DNA from: an uncultured Eubacteriales bacterium
GTDB lineage: Bacteria; Bacillota; Clostridia; Oscillospirales; Acutalibacteraceae
Assembly (NCBI GenBank): GCA_934525065.1
Contig: CAKSYX010000001.1
Coordinates: 193,116 to 257,115 of the forward strand
Direction: 5' to 3'
DNA: 64,000 bases
The notes beneath the pieces were generated by a model. The model was not told the DNA's origin. It saw only the letters and a program-made list of their open reading frames with translations, and did not search any database. A program made the translations under genes and the position numbers. Shown piece by piece: positions 38,556 to 47,083 of this stretch (the stretch's first letter is position 1; each line of letters opens with the position of its first letter).

Positions 38556-38663
38556 ATGAAAAACAAACGATGGCGCGCGGCGCCGAACATGAATCAGATT
38601 TTTCAAACGGATATAAATGAGCATATCAAACCAAAACGTAATCAGAAAGGAATTTTATTATGA
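38556..38663 (+). CDS. 35-residue leader ORF overlapping trpX
   Basis: A small ORF lying between the T-box terminator and trpX. It has the strongest ribosome site of the region (AAAGGAGGT, 7 bases before ATG) and stops in an ATGA overlap with the trpX start, so trpX translation is probably coupled to it. The peptide begins MKNKRWRAAPNMNQIFQ and has one Trp (codon 6, TGG). Trp codons in small ORFs after T-boxes are known from the Bacillus rtpA leader; whether this one senses charged tRNA-Trp or encodes a functional peptide is unknown. Confidence 0.55.
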   Translation: MKNKRWRAAPNMNQIFQTDINEHIKPKRNQKGILL

Positions 38664-39721
38664 AAAAGATCATCGCACTTGTGCTTTCACTCACACTTGT
38701 TATTCTTGCTTTTGCAGCTTGCCAGAAACCCAACACCCCGAGTTCGACAGCGAACGGAGAGCACACGGAAAAGATTGTCTACAAAATCGGTCTTTGCAAC
38801 TATGTCAGTGACGCCTCGCTTGACCAAATCGTCGGAAGCATCAAAGCAAAGCTCTCCGAAATTGAAAAAACAAAGCCCGTAAAGTTTGAGATCTCATATG
38901 AAAACTGCGAGGCAGACCCGAACGTTCTTAGCCAGATCATTGCGAACTTCATTGCTGACAAGGTTGACATCATGGTTGGCGTTGCAACCCCGGTTGCAAT
39001 GGCTATGCAAAGCGCAACCGAAGACAACAACATCCCTGTTGTCTTCTCAGCTGTTTCCGACCCAGTTTCAACAAAGCTTGTAAGCTCACTTGAAAAGCCG
39101 GGCAAAAACATCACCGGCACCAGCGACTACCTTGACACCTCCGCCATCATGAACCTTATGCTTGCCGTAAACAATAACGTCAAAAAGGTCGGCCTTCTTT
39201 ATGACGCAGGCCAGGATTCATCAACAACGCCCATCGCCGCGGCAAAGAAGTACCTTGAAGACAAGGGCATTGAAGTTGTTGAACGCAACGGAAGAACGGT
39301 TGACGAAATCATTCTTGCCGCTCAGTCTCTTGTAACCGATAAGGTTGACGCAGTTTTCACTCCGACCGACAACTCAATCATGAAGGCCGAGCTTTCAATT
39401 TATGAAATTCTTGCAAAAGCAGGCATCCCCCACTACACAGGCGCGGATTCATTTGCTCTCAACGGAGCTTTCCTCGGCTACGGCGTTGACTATGTAAACC
39501 TTGGTGAACAGACAGCAGAAATGATTGCAGAAGTTCTCACCGAAAACAGAAACCCCGGCGAAATTCCGGTCCGCACCTTTGACAACGGTACCGCAACGGT
39601 TAACACCGACATCTGCGAAGAGCTTGGACTTAAGTTTGACGAAGTTTCTGAAAAAATCAAACCGTTCTGCACGGAGGTTAAGGAAATTAAAACCGCTGAA
39701 AGCTTTTCGGCAGCTCAGTAA
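38660..39721 (+). CDS. trpX: ABC transporter substrate-binding lipoprotein (TrpX type)
   Basis: A 353-residue lipoprotein of the DUF534/ABC substrate-binding family (PF04392). The signal peptide ends with the lipobox LAFAAC (Cys near 20). Segments NFIADKVDIMVGVATPVAMAM, PVVFSAVSDPVSTKLV and VDAVFTPTDNSIMKAELSIYEILAKAGIPHYTG are typical. Members next to a Trp T-box are tryptophan (or tyrosine) importers. The weak AAAGGAAT site plus the overlap with the leader ORF suggests coupled translation. Confidence 0.9.
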   Translation: MKKIIALVLSLTLVILAFAACQKPNTPSSTANGEHTEKIVYKIGLCNYVSDASLDQIVGSIKAKLSEIEKTKPVKFEISYENCEADPNVLSQIIANFIADKVDIMVGVATPVAMAMQSATEDNNIPVVFSAVSDPVSTKLVSSLEKPGKNITGTSDYLDTSAIMNLMLAVNNNVKKVGLLYDAGQDSSTTPIAAAKKYLEDKGIEVVERNGRTVDEIILAAQSLVTDKVDAVFTPTDNSIMKAELSIYEILAKAGIPHYTGADSFALNGAFLGYGVDYVNLGEQTAEMIAEVLTENRNPGEIPVRTFDNGTATVNTDICEELGLKFDEVSEKIKPFCTEVKEIKTAESFSAAQ

Positions 39722-39774
39722 AGCCCACTAAAAATTCATTTCTACCGAAATAAAAACACAACGGAGAGATTATT

Positions 39775-40719
39775 ATGGATTTATCCTCAATGCTCAGCCT
39801 GATTCAAACGGCGGCAGAGCTCGGACTCATCAGTTCCCTGACTGTTCTTTCGCTTTTTCTGAGCTATTCTATGCTCAACGTTTGTGACCTTTCAACCGAC
39901 GGTTGCTTCACTCTCGGAGCAGCCGTCGGCTCCATGGTTGCAATAAGCGGACAAGGCCACCCGTTCCTTTCTATTCCCATTGCCATGCTGGCCGGTGTCA
40001 TTTCCGGTTTCATCACTGCTTTTCTTCAGACGAAGATGGGAATTGACAGCCTGCTTTCCGGAATTATTGTTAATACCGGACTTTATTCAATCAACATTGC
40101 CGTTATGAAAAACAACTCCCTTGTCAACCTGGCAGGAAAAGAAACTGTTTTCACCAAGGTTAAGACCTTGCTTTCCGGAACTCCCTTTGAAGCTCAGAAT
40201 AAGCTTATCGTTGCCGCAGCAGCAGTGATACTGGTCGTTCTGTTCCTTGCACTTTTTCTGAAAACAAACCTTGGCCTTGCAATCCGCGCAACCGGCAACA
40301 ACCCTGACATGGTTCGCTCCTCATCAATCAACACAGCGAAAATTACAATAATCGGACTGAGCATTTCAAACGCGATTACAGCTCTTTCCGGCTGCCTACT
40401 TGCGCAGTCGCAGAAATCGGCGAACATCGATATCGGAACCGGAATGGTCACGATTGCGCTCGCCTCACTGCTCATCGGCGGAATACTCTTCAGCAAAAGA
40501 AAAAGCATTTCCGTCCGTGCCGTTTGTTCGGTATTCGGTGCACTGATTTTCCGTTTTGTATACACAGCCGCTCTGCGCTTCAATATGCCTGCGTATATGC
40601 TGAAGCTTGTCTCCTCTGTTATCGTTATTGTTGCAATTTCGGCACCTTATCTTAAAACAAAAATTCCGATGCTTAAAAGACGAATGGAGCTTCGCAGCAA
40701 AAAGGAGGTTTTACAATGA
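39775..40719 (+). CDS. trpY: ABC transporter permease (TrpY type)
   Basis: A 314-residue integral membrane protein of the branched-chain-type permease family with eight to ten helices. The stretch YSMLNVCDLSTDGCFTLGAAVGSM, ATGNNPDMVRSSSINTAKITIIGLSISNAI (the cytoplasmic coupling loop) and IGGILFSKRKSISVRAV are characteristic. It forms the membrane pore for TrpX and TrpZ. Start has GGAGAG 7-8 bases upstream; its stop overlaps the trpZ start (ATGA). Confidence 0.9.
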   Translation: MDLSSMLSLIQTAAELGLISSLTVLSLFLSYSMLNVCDLSTDGCFTLGAAVGSMVAISGQGHPFLSIPIAMLAGVISGFITAFLQTKMGIDSLLSGIIVNTGLYSINIAVMKNNSLVNLAGKETVFTKVKTLLSGTPFEAQNKLIVAAAAVILVVLFLALFLKTNLGLAIRATGNNPDMVRSSSINTAKITIIGLSISNAITALSGCLLAQSQKSANIDIGTGMVTIALASLLIGGILFSKRKSISVRAVCSVFGALIFRFVYTAALRFNMPAYMLKLVSSVIVIVAISAPYLKTKIPMLKRRMELRSKKEVLQ

Positions 40720-41504
40720 TGCTTTCAATTTCGAACATCACCAAAACCTTCAACCCGGGAACTGTCAACGCAAAAACGGCAATCAAAAATCTTTCGCTTC
40801 AGGTTGAAAGGGGCGACTTTATAACCGTGATCGGAGCGAACGGTGCAGGTAAATCAACGCTCTTCGGCGCAATATCAGGCGTGTTTTTCACGGACAGCGG
40901 CAGAATCATTCTTGACGGAACCGACATCACACTCTTGGCTGAACACAAGCGTTCAAAAACGATTGGCAGGCTTTTTCAGGATCCTATGCGCGGAAGTGCA
41001 CCCGGAATGAGCATTGAAGAAAACCTTGCCCTCGCTGCCCACCGCGGAAGCTGGCTTAGCCACGTCACCAAGAGAGATCGAAAAGACTTTCAGGAAAGGC
41101 TTTCGCTGCTGAACATGGGGCTTGAGGACAGAATGCATCAACCCGTCGGTCTGCTTTCCGGCGGGCAAAGGCAGGCACTTACGCTCCTCATGGCAACGAT
41201 AAATCCGCCGAAGCTCCTCCTCCTTGATGAGCACACAGCTGCGCTTGACCCGGCAACAGCAGAAAAGGTTCTTGAACTGACCGAAAAAATCGTCAGCGAA
41301 AACAATCTCACCTGCATGATGATCACACATAATATGCAGTCCGCCCTTGACCTCGGCAACAGAACAATCATGATGAATGACGGCAATGTTGTTTTTGACA
41401 CCTGCGGCGAAGAAAGAGAGAGCCTGACCGTGAGCGACCTCTTGGTCAGGTTTAAAGACAAAGTCGGCAGCGAGCTCACCACGGACAGAATTTTACTCTC
41501 ATAA
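40716..41504 (+). CDS. trpZ: ABC transporter ATP-binding protein (TrpZ type)
   Basis: A 262-residue ATPase: Walker A GANGAGKST (about 38-46), Q-loop LFQDPMRGSAPGMSIEENLALA, signature LSGGQRQAL, Walker B LLLLDEHTAALDP and H-loop MMITHNM. It powers the TrpXY importer. Start ATG lies within AAAGGAGGTTTTACAATGATG, an ATGA overlap with trpY. It ends 18 bases before a strong terminator. Confidence 0.92.
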   Translation: MMLSISNITKTFNPGTVNAKTAIKNLSLQVERGDFITVIGANGAGKSTLFGAISGVFFTDSGRIILDGTDITLLAEHKRSKTIGRLFQDPMRGSAPGMSIEENLALAAHRGSWLSHVTKRDRKDFQERLSLLNMGLEDRMHQPVGLLSGGQRQALTLLMATINPPKLLLLDEHTAALDPATAEKVLELTEKIVSENNLTCMMITHNMQSALDLGNRTIMMNDGNVVFDTCGEERESLTVSDLLVRFKDKVGSELTTDRILLS

Positions 41505-41523
41505 TAATTCGTAACTATGTAAA

Positions 41524-41554
41524 AAGCCTGCGTGTTATCAAAACACGCAGGCTT
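41524..41554. terminator. Bidirectional terminator after trpZ
   Basis: 13-bp stem AAGCCTGCGTGTT / AACACGCAGGCTT between convergent genes, A-run on one side and AAATTGTT on the other. Confidence 0.75.
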
Positions 41555-41577
41555 AAATTGTTATGTTGAACTAAACT

Positions 41578-42081
41578 TTAAAAGCCGAACAATCCGGGAA
41601 TACCGTAGGAAAGAATCGACATAATTATTCCGGCACCGAGCACACCGGCGGCAATAGTCGGAAAAGAATGACGCACTCTGATATCAAGAAGGTCGGAAAC
41701 CAAAGCTCCGGTCCACGCTCCCGTTCCGGGAAGAGGTATGGCAACAAAAAGGAACAGACCCAAAAGCCGATACTTTTTGACTTTCCCGGCTTTGCGAATC
41801 GACCTTGCTTCAAGCTTATCGATCATCGCGTTGACTTTTTTGAAGCGTTTGAGCCAATTGAAAATCTTCCGGATAAAAAGCAGGATAAACGGAATCGGCA
41901 ACAGATTGCCGATGAAGCAAATTACAAATGCTTTGGCAAAGTTGAGGCCGAGAAGCTTCGCCGCAATCAGCCCGCCGCGAAGTTCAAGAATCGGCAGCAT
42001 TGAAATAACAAATGCAATCAGCTCAGCAGAAAGCTTATCGCCGAAATTATCAATAAAAAACCTTGCAATCGTTTCAGACAT
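41578..42081 (-). CDS. Small multidrug export-like membrane protein
   Basis: A 167-residue protein with about four transmembrane helices matching the Sm_multidrug_ex family (PF06695). ISMLPILELRGGLIAAKLLG, FICFIGNLLPIPFILLFIRKIF and FLFVAIPLPGTGAWTGALVSDLL are the signature segments. Despite the family name, transport activity is poorly established. It starts directly after the NUDIX gene, with 2 bases between them, so the two are cotranscribed. Confidence 0.88.
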   Translation of the reverse strand: MSETIARFFIDNFGDKLSAELIAFVISMLPILELRGGLIAAKLLGLNFAKAFVICFIGNLLPIPFILLFIRKIFNWLKRFKKVNAMIDKLEARSIRKAGKVKKYRLLGLFLFVAIPLPGTGAWTGALVSDLLDIRVRHSFPTIAAGVLGAGIIMSILSYGIPGLFGF

Positions 42082-42083
42082 AA

Positions 42084-42821
42084 TCAGCCTCCGATATGGT
42101 TTCCCTCGAGATATTCCTCGGCTTGCTCAAGAATGCGCTTATCGTTGTCATAATTGAGCGTCTTCATTGCGTCCGCAAAAGAAAACCAGCCGCACTCTTC
42201 AATTTCCTCAACCTGAATAGTGTATTCAACATCATCGGTTTGAGCAAGGAAAATTGAAACGGCCTTTTCAATGCGACCCTGTATTGTATACTCGGAGCAT
42301 TTTTTGAAGCCGGGCAAAATGCGGATATTGATTCCCGTTTCCTCAAAAACCTCACGAATCGCAGTCTGCTCATTGCTTTCTCCGGGTTCGATATGCCCCT
42401 TCGGGAAGCCCCAGTGAGCACTCCTTTTGTTGCGGATTAGAAGAAATTTTTTCTGTTCGCCGTTACGGCGGAAAACAACGGCACCGCAGGAGCTTTCATA
42501 AAGGCATTCAAGCGTAAAGCCGTTTTTTCCTTCAGCAAAGTCAATCGCGCGGCGGATATCGTTGACGATGAAGCGTGTACTCTTCGGTGCAACAACAAGA
42601 ACAACACCCCTTCCGCCGTTTCGGCGGAGAATAGCAACGACCCGGCCGTCAAAATTTCTGACCGGATGATTGATACCCATAATATAAGCGCTCATAACGG
42701 AGTTCTTTTGAGCTTTTCCGCCCTCAACGATACCGTAGTTCAGCTTATACTTAAAGCCGAAACGCTTATTGTAAGAGTGCATCGGGGAAGTTACACGTAC
42801 TCTGACGAATTTTCCTAACAT
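42084..42821 (-). CDS. NUDIX hydrolase fused to a PPase-like N-terminal domain
   Basis: A 245-residue two-domain protein. The N-terminal 110 residues (MLGKFVRVRVTSPMHSYN, KLNYGIVEG, MSAYIMGINHPVRNFDGRVVAI) resemble the small inorganic-pyrophosphatase-like proteins of Clostridia, but their EQDAY-type acidic residues are replaced by SVMSAY, so this half is likely not catalytic in the classic manner. The C-terminal half is a NUDIX domain with the complete box GFPKGHIEPGESNEQTAIREVFEETG near residue 137. NUDIX enzymes cleave nucleoside-diphosphate-X bonds; Ap4A or a modified nucleotide is possible. Start at 42821 follows AAAGGGG. Confidence 0.82.
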   Translation of the reverse strand: MLGKFVRVRVTSPMHSYNKRFGFKYKLNYGIVEGGKAQKNSVMSAYIMGINHPVRNFDGRVVAILRRNGGRGVVLVVAPKSTRFIVNDIRRAIDFAEGKNGFTLECLYESSCGAVVFRRNGEQKKFLLIRNKRSAHWGFPKGHIEPGESNEQTAIREVFEETGINIRILPGFKKCSEYTIQGRIEKAVSIFLAQTDDVEYTIQVEEIEECGWFSFADAMKTLNYDNDKRILEQAEEYLEGNHIGG

Positions 42822-43008
42822 ATGTGTCCCCTTTTTCAAAATGCAGCCGAAAACCAAACGCTCAAAGCGCGGCTGCACAGGATAATAATGAATACATTAT
42901 ACTTGCGTTTTAAAGAGATTTCAATAGATTTTTTATATTTTATAATTTATACATAAATTTTTAAACGACCAAAAGTATAATTTTGTCGCAATTTAATTTC
43001 GTAGACAG

Positions 43009-43037
43009 TTGTCTTTTTAACGATGGGGTGTTATAAT
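43009..43037 (+). promoter_or_regulatory. Sigma-A promoter of the HAD-HD-CmpB-TetR operon
   Basis: TTGTCT, 17 bases, TATAAT. The implied transcript start near 43044 makes a start codon at 43049 unlikely and supports the ATG at 43073. Confidence 0.65.
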
Positions 43038-43072
43038 GACTGTATATAGTGACACAAGTAGGTACTTTACAT

Positions 43073-43909
43073 ATGAAAACGCTTTATATTACCGACATTG
43101 ACGGAACATTTTTAAACAGCAGCGCAAAAGTCAGCGAAGCTTCGGCCAAAATAATCAACGATCTCATTAAAAAGGGACTTTTGTTTTCTGTTGCAACGGC
43201 TCGCACCTACGCAACGGTTGTTCCTTTGTTTAGGAATGTCGATTTACGTCTGCCGCTAGTTCTCATGAACGGTGTTTGCATTTATGACCCCGTTCAGAAA
43301 AAAACACTCAGAATTCACGAGATGTCTCCCGAAACAGGTAAAGACGTTGTAGCTTTGTTTTCGCGCTTTGGAAAAGCTCCGCTTTTTTACTTTGAGCAAA
43401 ACGGAAAAATGTCGGTTCACTATGTAAAACTCGACAACAAATATATTGAAGCCTACGTCAACGAACGCGAAGCATTTTTTAACAAAGAGTTTTTGCCGGT
43501 TCCGTCAATCAGCTTTGAAGGCCACGGAGGCTTTATTTATATCGTCATGCTCGACAAAAAGGAAAAGCTTGAAAAAATCCATGAAGGTATGCTGAAAATC
43601 AAAGGTCTCAGTTGCAATTTTTATCGGGATAACTATACCGGTTGCTATTTTCTTGAAGCGATGAAAGACAATGTTAACAAGGCAAGCGGTTCTCTTGAAC
43701 TTAAAAATATGTTGGGCATTGACCGCATCGTAGCCTTTGGCGACAACATTAACGACATTCCCCTTTTTAAGCTTGCAGACGAATGCTATGCAGTTGAAAA
43801 CGCCTGCGATGAGCTTAAGGCAATTGCAACCGGAGTCATCCAAAGCAACGACTCGGACGCCGTTGCACACTTCATCAGCAAACGTTTTTTGGAAGAAAGG
43901 CAAAACTAA
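43073..43909 (+). CDS. Cof-type HAD-IIB phosphatase
   Basis: A 278-residue HAD-superfamily hydrolase. Motif I LYITDIDGTFLN carries the two catalytic aspartates, motif II is in FSVATARTYATV, motif III Lys is near KASGSLELKNMLG and motif IV is FGDNINDIPLFKLAD. The large C2B cap (about 80-190) marks Cof-type sugar-phosphate or flavin phosphatases. Substrate unknown. It leads a four-gene plus-strand operon ending with a TetR regulator. Confidence 0.9.
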   Translation: MKTLYITDIDGTFLNSSAKVSEASAKIINDLIKKGLLFSVATARTYATVVPLFRNVDLRLPLVLMNGVCIYDPVQKKTLRIHEMSPETGKDVVALFSRFGKAPLFYFEQNGKMSVHYVKLDNKYIEAYVNEREAFFNKEFLPVPSISFEGHGGFIYIVMLDKKEKLEKIHEGMLKIKGLSCNFYRDNYTGCYFLEAMKDNVNKASGSLELKNMLGIDRIVAFGDNINDIPLFKLADECYAVENACDELKAIATGVIQSNDSDAVAHFISKRFLEERQN

Positions 43910-43910
43910 A

Positions 43911-44459
43911 ATGGGCAAATTATATAACGAATATTGCAAAACATATAAACTGACAAGGCGCAACAGCAACGGTTTTTTTGATGTTGTCGGCGACCTTTAC
44001 TTCAGCGATGAGGTTCAGTCTCTTGCAAAATATGAACAGCATCTTGACATCGACCGTCTTCAGCACATTACCGGCGTTGCGTATCTTTCATACATGATCT
44101 GCCGCAAGCTCGGCTGGAACGCAGTCTGCGCCGCAAGAGGTGCAACAATGCATGACCTGTTCTATTATGACTGGCGTGACGGAAAGACCGACAAGGGAAA
44201 GTGGCATAAATTTCACGGATACAAGCATCCGCGGTATGCTGCGCTCAACGCAAAAGAGCTTGCACCGAATTCAAATGATATAATCATCAATTGTGTCAGA
44301 CGCCATATGTGGCCGTTAACAATTGTTCCGCCAAAATACCGTGAGGGTTATGTTGTCAGCTTTGCAGATAAATACTGCGCAGCGCGTGAGCTTCTCTATT
44401 CACTTTCAAAAAAATATAAGCAGCGCTTTTTGAGCGATGTTGAGAGGGTATTGCCATGA
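43911..44459 (+). CDS. HD-domain phosphohydrolase
   Basis: A 182-residue protein with an HD domain: His in LQHITGVAYLSYMICRKLG, the HD doublet in ATMHDLFYYDW, and a later His/Asp in VRRHMWPLT and FADKYCAARELL. The short form is common in Clostridia and is annotated as HD family phosphohydrolase; the substrate may be a nucleotide. The ATG at 43911 is one base after the HAD stop, and the end overlaps the CmpB-like gene by 4 bases (ATGA). Confidence 0.85.
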   Translation: MGKLYNEYCKTYKLTRRNSNGFFDVVGDLYFSDEVQSLAKYEQHLDIDRLQHITGVAYLSYMICRKLGWNAVCAARGATMHDLFYYDWRDGKTDKGKWHKFHGYKHPRYAALNAKELAPNSNDIIINCVRRHMWPLTIVPPKYREGYVVSFADKYCAARELLYSLSKKYKQRFLSDVERVLP

Positions 44460-45322
44460 ACAAGATTCCTATTTATATATTGTTGTTCTTTTTCTACAGT
44501 GCGGCAGGCTGGTTTGTTGAAAGTCTTTACCGCTCAATCGGAGAAAAGCGAATAATTAACAGCGGCTTTCTCACAGGCCCAATGTGCCCGATATACGGCA
44601 CCGGTGCCCTTGTGATGACCGTCTTCCTTTACAATCCGTTCAAAGATAATATGCTCGCCGTTTTTCTTCTCGGCATGGTTTTATGTGACCTGGTTGAGTA
44701 TGTCACCAGTGTGCTCATGGAGATTCTGTTTCATGCACGTTGGTGGGATTACACCTATGAGTTCCTGAACATCAAAGGCAGAATCTGTTTCAAGCATACG
44801 CTGTACTGGGGAATTGCTTCGGTTGCTTTTGTTAAGCTTCTTCATCCCAAAATCGACAGCATCGTTCAGAATTTCAACCTCAGAACAGTCAGGGTTCTTT
44901 TGATCATTATTTTTGCAGTATTCTTCCTTGATGTTGCAAACTCCGTCAGAAAAGCACTCGACATCAGAAAGCTTCAAGATAAGCTTAGCAAGATTCTCGA
45001 GTCCGTCAGTGCGGCTTTCAGCAATGTCAAAACTACGCTGGAGGACAAAAAAACATCGCTTCAGCTTTCAATCGAAAACAAAAGCGACAGGTTTTATGAC
45101 ACCAGAATTGAAGCCTTTGAAGAGCTTCAGGAAATTATTCAGGAATTTGAGTTGAGATTTTCCAAGGGAAAATCTGACAAAGCAGATAGGAAAAAGTATT
45201 CGAACCGCTTTTTCCGCAACAACTTTTCAATTGAAATCAATATGAAAAAACAACTTGAACGCATTCGAAAACTCAGAGACGATATAAAATCAAATCTCTT
45301 TGAGGACGGCGAAAAGCAATAA
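44456..45322 (+). CDS. CmpB-like putative ABC-transporter-type membrane protein
   Basis: A 288-residue protein of the ABC-trans_CmpB family (PF06541). Four to five N-terminal transmembrane helices include FFFYSAAGWFVESLYRSIGEKRIINSGFLTGPMCPIYG-type sequence, the family hallmark, with GWF-E and GPMCPIYG. The C-terminal 110 residues are a charged, probably coiled-coil cytoplasmic region (LEDKKTSLQLSIENKSDRFYD, IEINMKKQLERIRKLRDDIK). Family function is not established. Confidence 0.85.
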   Translation: MNKIPIYILLFFFYSAAGWFVESLYRSIGEKRIINSGFLTGPMCPIYGTGALVMTVFLYNPFKDNMLAVFLLGMVLCDLVEYVTSVLMEILFHARWWDYTYEFLNIKGRICFKHTLYWGIASVAFVKLLHPKIDSIVQNFNLRTVRVLLIIIFAVFFLDVANSVRKALDIRKLQDKLSKILESVSAAFSNVKTTLEDKKTSLQLSIENKSDRFYDTRIEAFEELQEIIQEFELRFSKGKSDKADRKKYSNRFFRNNFSIEINMKKQLERIRKLRDDIKSNLFEDGEKQ

Positions 45323-45338
45323 AGGGGGGCGTGTTTTT

Positions 45339-45962
45339 TTGAAGAAAACCGATGTTCGTGTAAAAAGAACATATGAACAGCTGACAGAAGCTTTAATAAG
45401 GCTCCTTTCAAAAAAGAGCTTTGACGATCTTACTGTGCTTGAAATCTGCACAGAAGCAAATGTTCACAGAGCAACATTTTACAAGCATTTCATTGACAAG
45501 CACGATTTTTTGAACTGCTGTCTCAAAGTCAAGCTCGGTGAGCTTGACTTTGAAGGGCCGAGCAAGGAGTTTTCAATCAGCACAATGAGAGAAAGCTGCA
45601 TGAAAATGGTTAAAATGGTCGTGTCCTTCATTGAAGCCAACAAAGAATTTGTTGAGCATGTCAGCTCAGAGTATTACTCCGCATCATTTACAAATGCGCT
45701 TTCGGACGCAATTGCCGCCTTCATAATCGAGCAGATTGAAGTAAAAAGCGGACTGAGTGAAAAGCTCGGATACAACCTTCCGCTGATGGCGAATTATTAC
45801 GCCGGAGCTACCGTCAGCCTTGCAAGATGGTGGGCAACGAGCAAAAACACCTGCTCTCGCCGTCAGTTCCTTGATTTTGCTCAAAGAAAAATTAACGACC
45901 TTTGCAATTACTTCAGCACATTTTTGGATCAGCCATCTTCCGAAGTTGCGGTCTTATCATAA
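45339..45962 (+). CDS. TetR-family transcriptional regulator
   Basis: A 207-residue regulator. The N-terminal helix-turn-helix reads LTVLEICTEANVHRATFYKHFIDKHDFL, the TetR signature. The C-terminal domain is helical and ends with the TetR_C-like RWWATSKNTCSRRQFLDFAQ segment. Start is taken as TTG at 45339, 9 bases after AAAGGGGGG; an upstream ATG at 45300 lies in the preceding gene. Its 3' end overlaps the convergent ttcA-like gene by 34 bases. The operon order suggests it regulates the HAD-HD-CmpB genes, but no operator was identified. Confidence 0.87.
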   Translation: MKKTDVRVKRTYEQLTEALIRLLSKKSFDDLTVLEICTEANVHRATFYKHFIDKHDFLNCCLKVKLGELDFEGPSKEFSISTMRESCMKMVKMVVSFIEANKEFVEHVSSEYYSASFTNALSDAIAAFIIEQIEVKSGLSEKLGYNLPLMANYYAGATVSLARWWATSKNTCSRRQFLDFAQRKINDLCNYFSTFLDQPSSEVAVLS

Positions 45963-46777
45963 TCATCGAGAAAATTATGCTTGATTCCGTTCTTTCTGTA
46001 ACCTATCACGGTTTCGAGATTTACATTGTGGACACTGCGAAAAATATTCATTTCGATGTTGGAGTTGGTCTTTCGAAAGTGTGAAATCAGTTCTTTCATT
46101 TCTTTGCGTTTTGAAAGATTCTCGTTATCCTCTCGACTGCAAGCTTCGGTAAAACGACAGGCGCATTGAAGAAACTCAAGTCCGTTATATCTCACCCACG
46201 CCTTTATATCCGCTTCACGAACCATATATAGCGGACGGATAAGCTCCATGCCCGGATAATTGGTACTGTGAAGCTTCGGCATCATGGTTTTGATTTCAGC
46301 CGAATAGAGCATACTCATCAGAGTGGTTTCAATCACATCGTCAAAATGATGTCCGAGAGCAATTTTGTTGCAGCCTAAATCCTGTGCATTTTTATACAGG
46401 TATCCCCTTCTCATTCTTGCGCAAAGGTAGCAGGGCGAATCATTAACATCGACGACGTAATCAAAAATCTTCGCGTCAAAAATATGAATTGGTATCTCAA
46501 GCAGCTCGGCGTTTGCAATTATTTTCTGCCGGTTTTCCTCGGTATATCCCGGATCAAGAACCATATATTCGGCCTCGAACGGAAAATCACTGTGCTTTTG
46601 AATATGCTGAATGCACTTTGCAAGAAGCATTGAATCCTTTCCTCCGGAGATGCAAACAGCAATTCTGTCTCCGGGCTTGATCATTTCATACTCGTTAATC
46701 CCGGCAATAAAACGCTTCCAAATCTCCTTGCGGTATTTTTTGATTATGCTGCGTTCAACCTCAACGTGTTTTTCCAA
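45929..46777 (-). CDS. ttcA: TtcA-like tRNA 2-thiolation protein
   Basis: A PP-loop ATPase of about 282 residues. The PP-loop is AVCISGGKDSMLL (near 43), and the paired cysteines CYLCARMRRG and QCACRFTEAC mark the TtcA type, which holds an iron-sulfur cluster to thiolate cytidine 32 of tRNA. GHHFDDVIETTLMSMLY is the third conserved block. The TTG start at 46777 fits the N-terminal length of Clostridial relatives (EKHVEVERSIIKKYRKEIW); the open frame reaches a GTG at 46819. Convergent overlap with tetR. A different tRNA-thiolation role cannot be excluded. Confidence 0.86.
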   Translation of the reverse strand: MEKHVEVERSIIKKYRKEIWKRFIAGINEYEMIKPGDRIAVCISGGKDSMLLAKCIQHIQKHSDFPFEAEYMVLDPGYTEENRQKIIANAELLEIPIHIFDAKIFDYVVDVNDSPCYLCARMRRGYLYKNAQDLGCNKIALGHHFDDVIETTLMSMLYSAEIKTMMPKLHSTNYPGMELIRPLYMVREADIKAWVRYNGLEFLQCACRFTEACSREDNENLSKRKEMKELISHFRKTNSNIEMNIFRSVHNVNLETVIGYRKNGIKHNFLDDYDKTATSEDG

Positions 46778-46837
46778 AGCTATCACCAACCGTAATCCTA
46801 TGCTTTGTGTATCTGACACATAGCAACAATAAAAGCA

Positions 46838-46858
46838 CCCTAAGAAAGTCTCTTAGGG
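46838..46858 (-). terminator. Small hairpin upstream of ttcA
   Basis: 8-bp stem CCCTAAGA / TCTTAGGG with the minus strand continuing TGCTTTTATTG. It could be a second terminator for the tRNA transcript or an attenuator of ttcA. Confidence 0.45.
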
Positions 46859-46913
46859 GTACACCCTGTTTAAAACCTACATTCGCCGCTTGACAACATA
46901 CACTGAAAAACGA

Positions 46914-46946
46914 AAAAGCCCGTAAGTACTACGCTTACGGGCTTTT
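46914..46946 (-). terminator. Terminator of tRNA-Pro
   Basis: 13-bp stem AAAAGCCCGTAAG / CTTACGGGCTTTT, T-rich on the minus-strand exit side; 10 bases after the CCA end. Confidence 0.8.
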
Positions 46947-46955
46947 CTGTTGTCA

Positions 46956-47032
46956 TGGTCCGAGTGACAGGACTTGAACCTGCGGCCTCTTGACCCCCAG
47001 TCAAGCGCGCTACCAAGCTGCGCTACACCCGG
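46956..47032 (-). tRNA. tRNA-Pro, anticodon GGG
   Basis: 77 nt including an encoded CCA. On the minus strand the acceptor CCGGGTG pairs with CACTCGG (one G-U), the D arm is GCGCAGCTTGGTAGCGC, the anticodon stem CTTGA/TCAAG encloses the loop CTGGGGG (anticodon GGG, G37), and the T arm is GCAGG-TTCAAGT-CCTGT. It reads CCC and CCU proline codons. Confidence 0.95.
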
Positions 47033-47054
47033 ATGCGTTCCAAACCACTTGGAT

Positions 47055-47083
47055 ATTATAATGACCCGCCACACAAAAGTCAA
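47055..47083 (-). promoter_or_regulatory. Sigma-A promoter of tRNA-Pro
   Basis: Minus-strand TTGACT, 17 bases, TATAAT, 23 bases before the tRNA 5' end. Confidence 0.75.
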
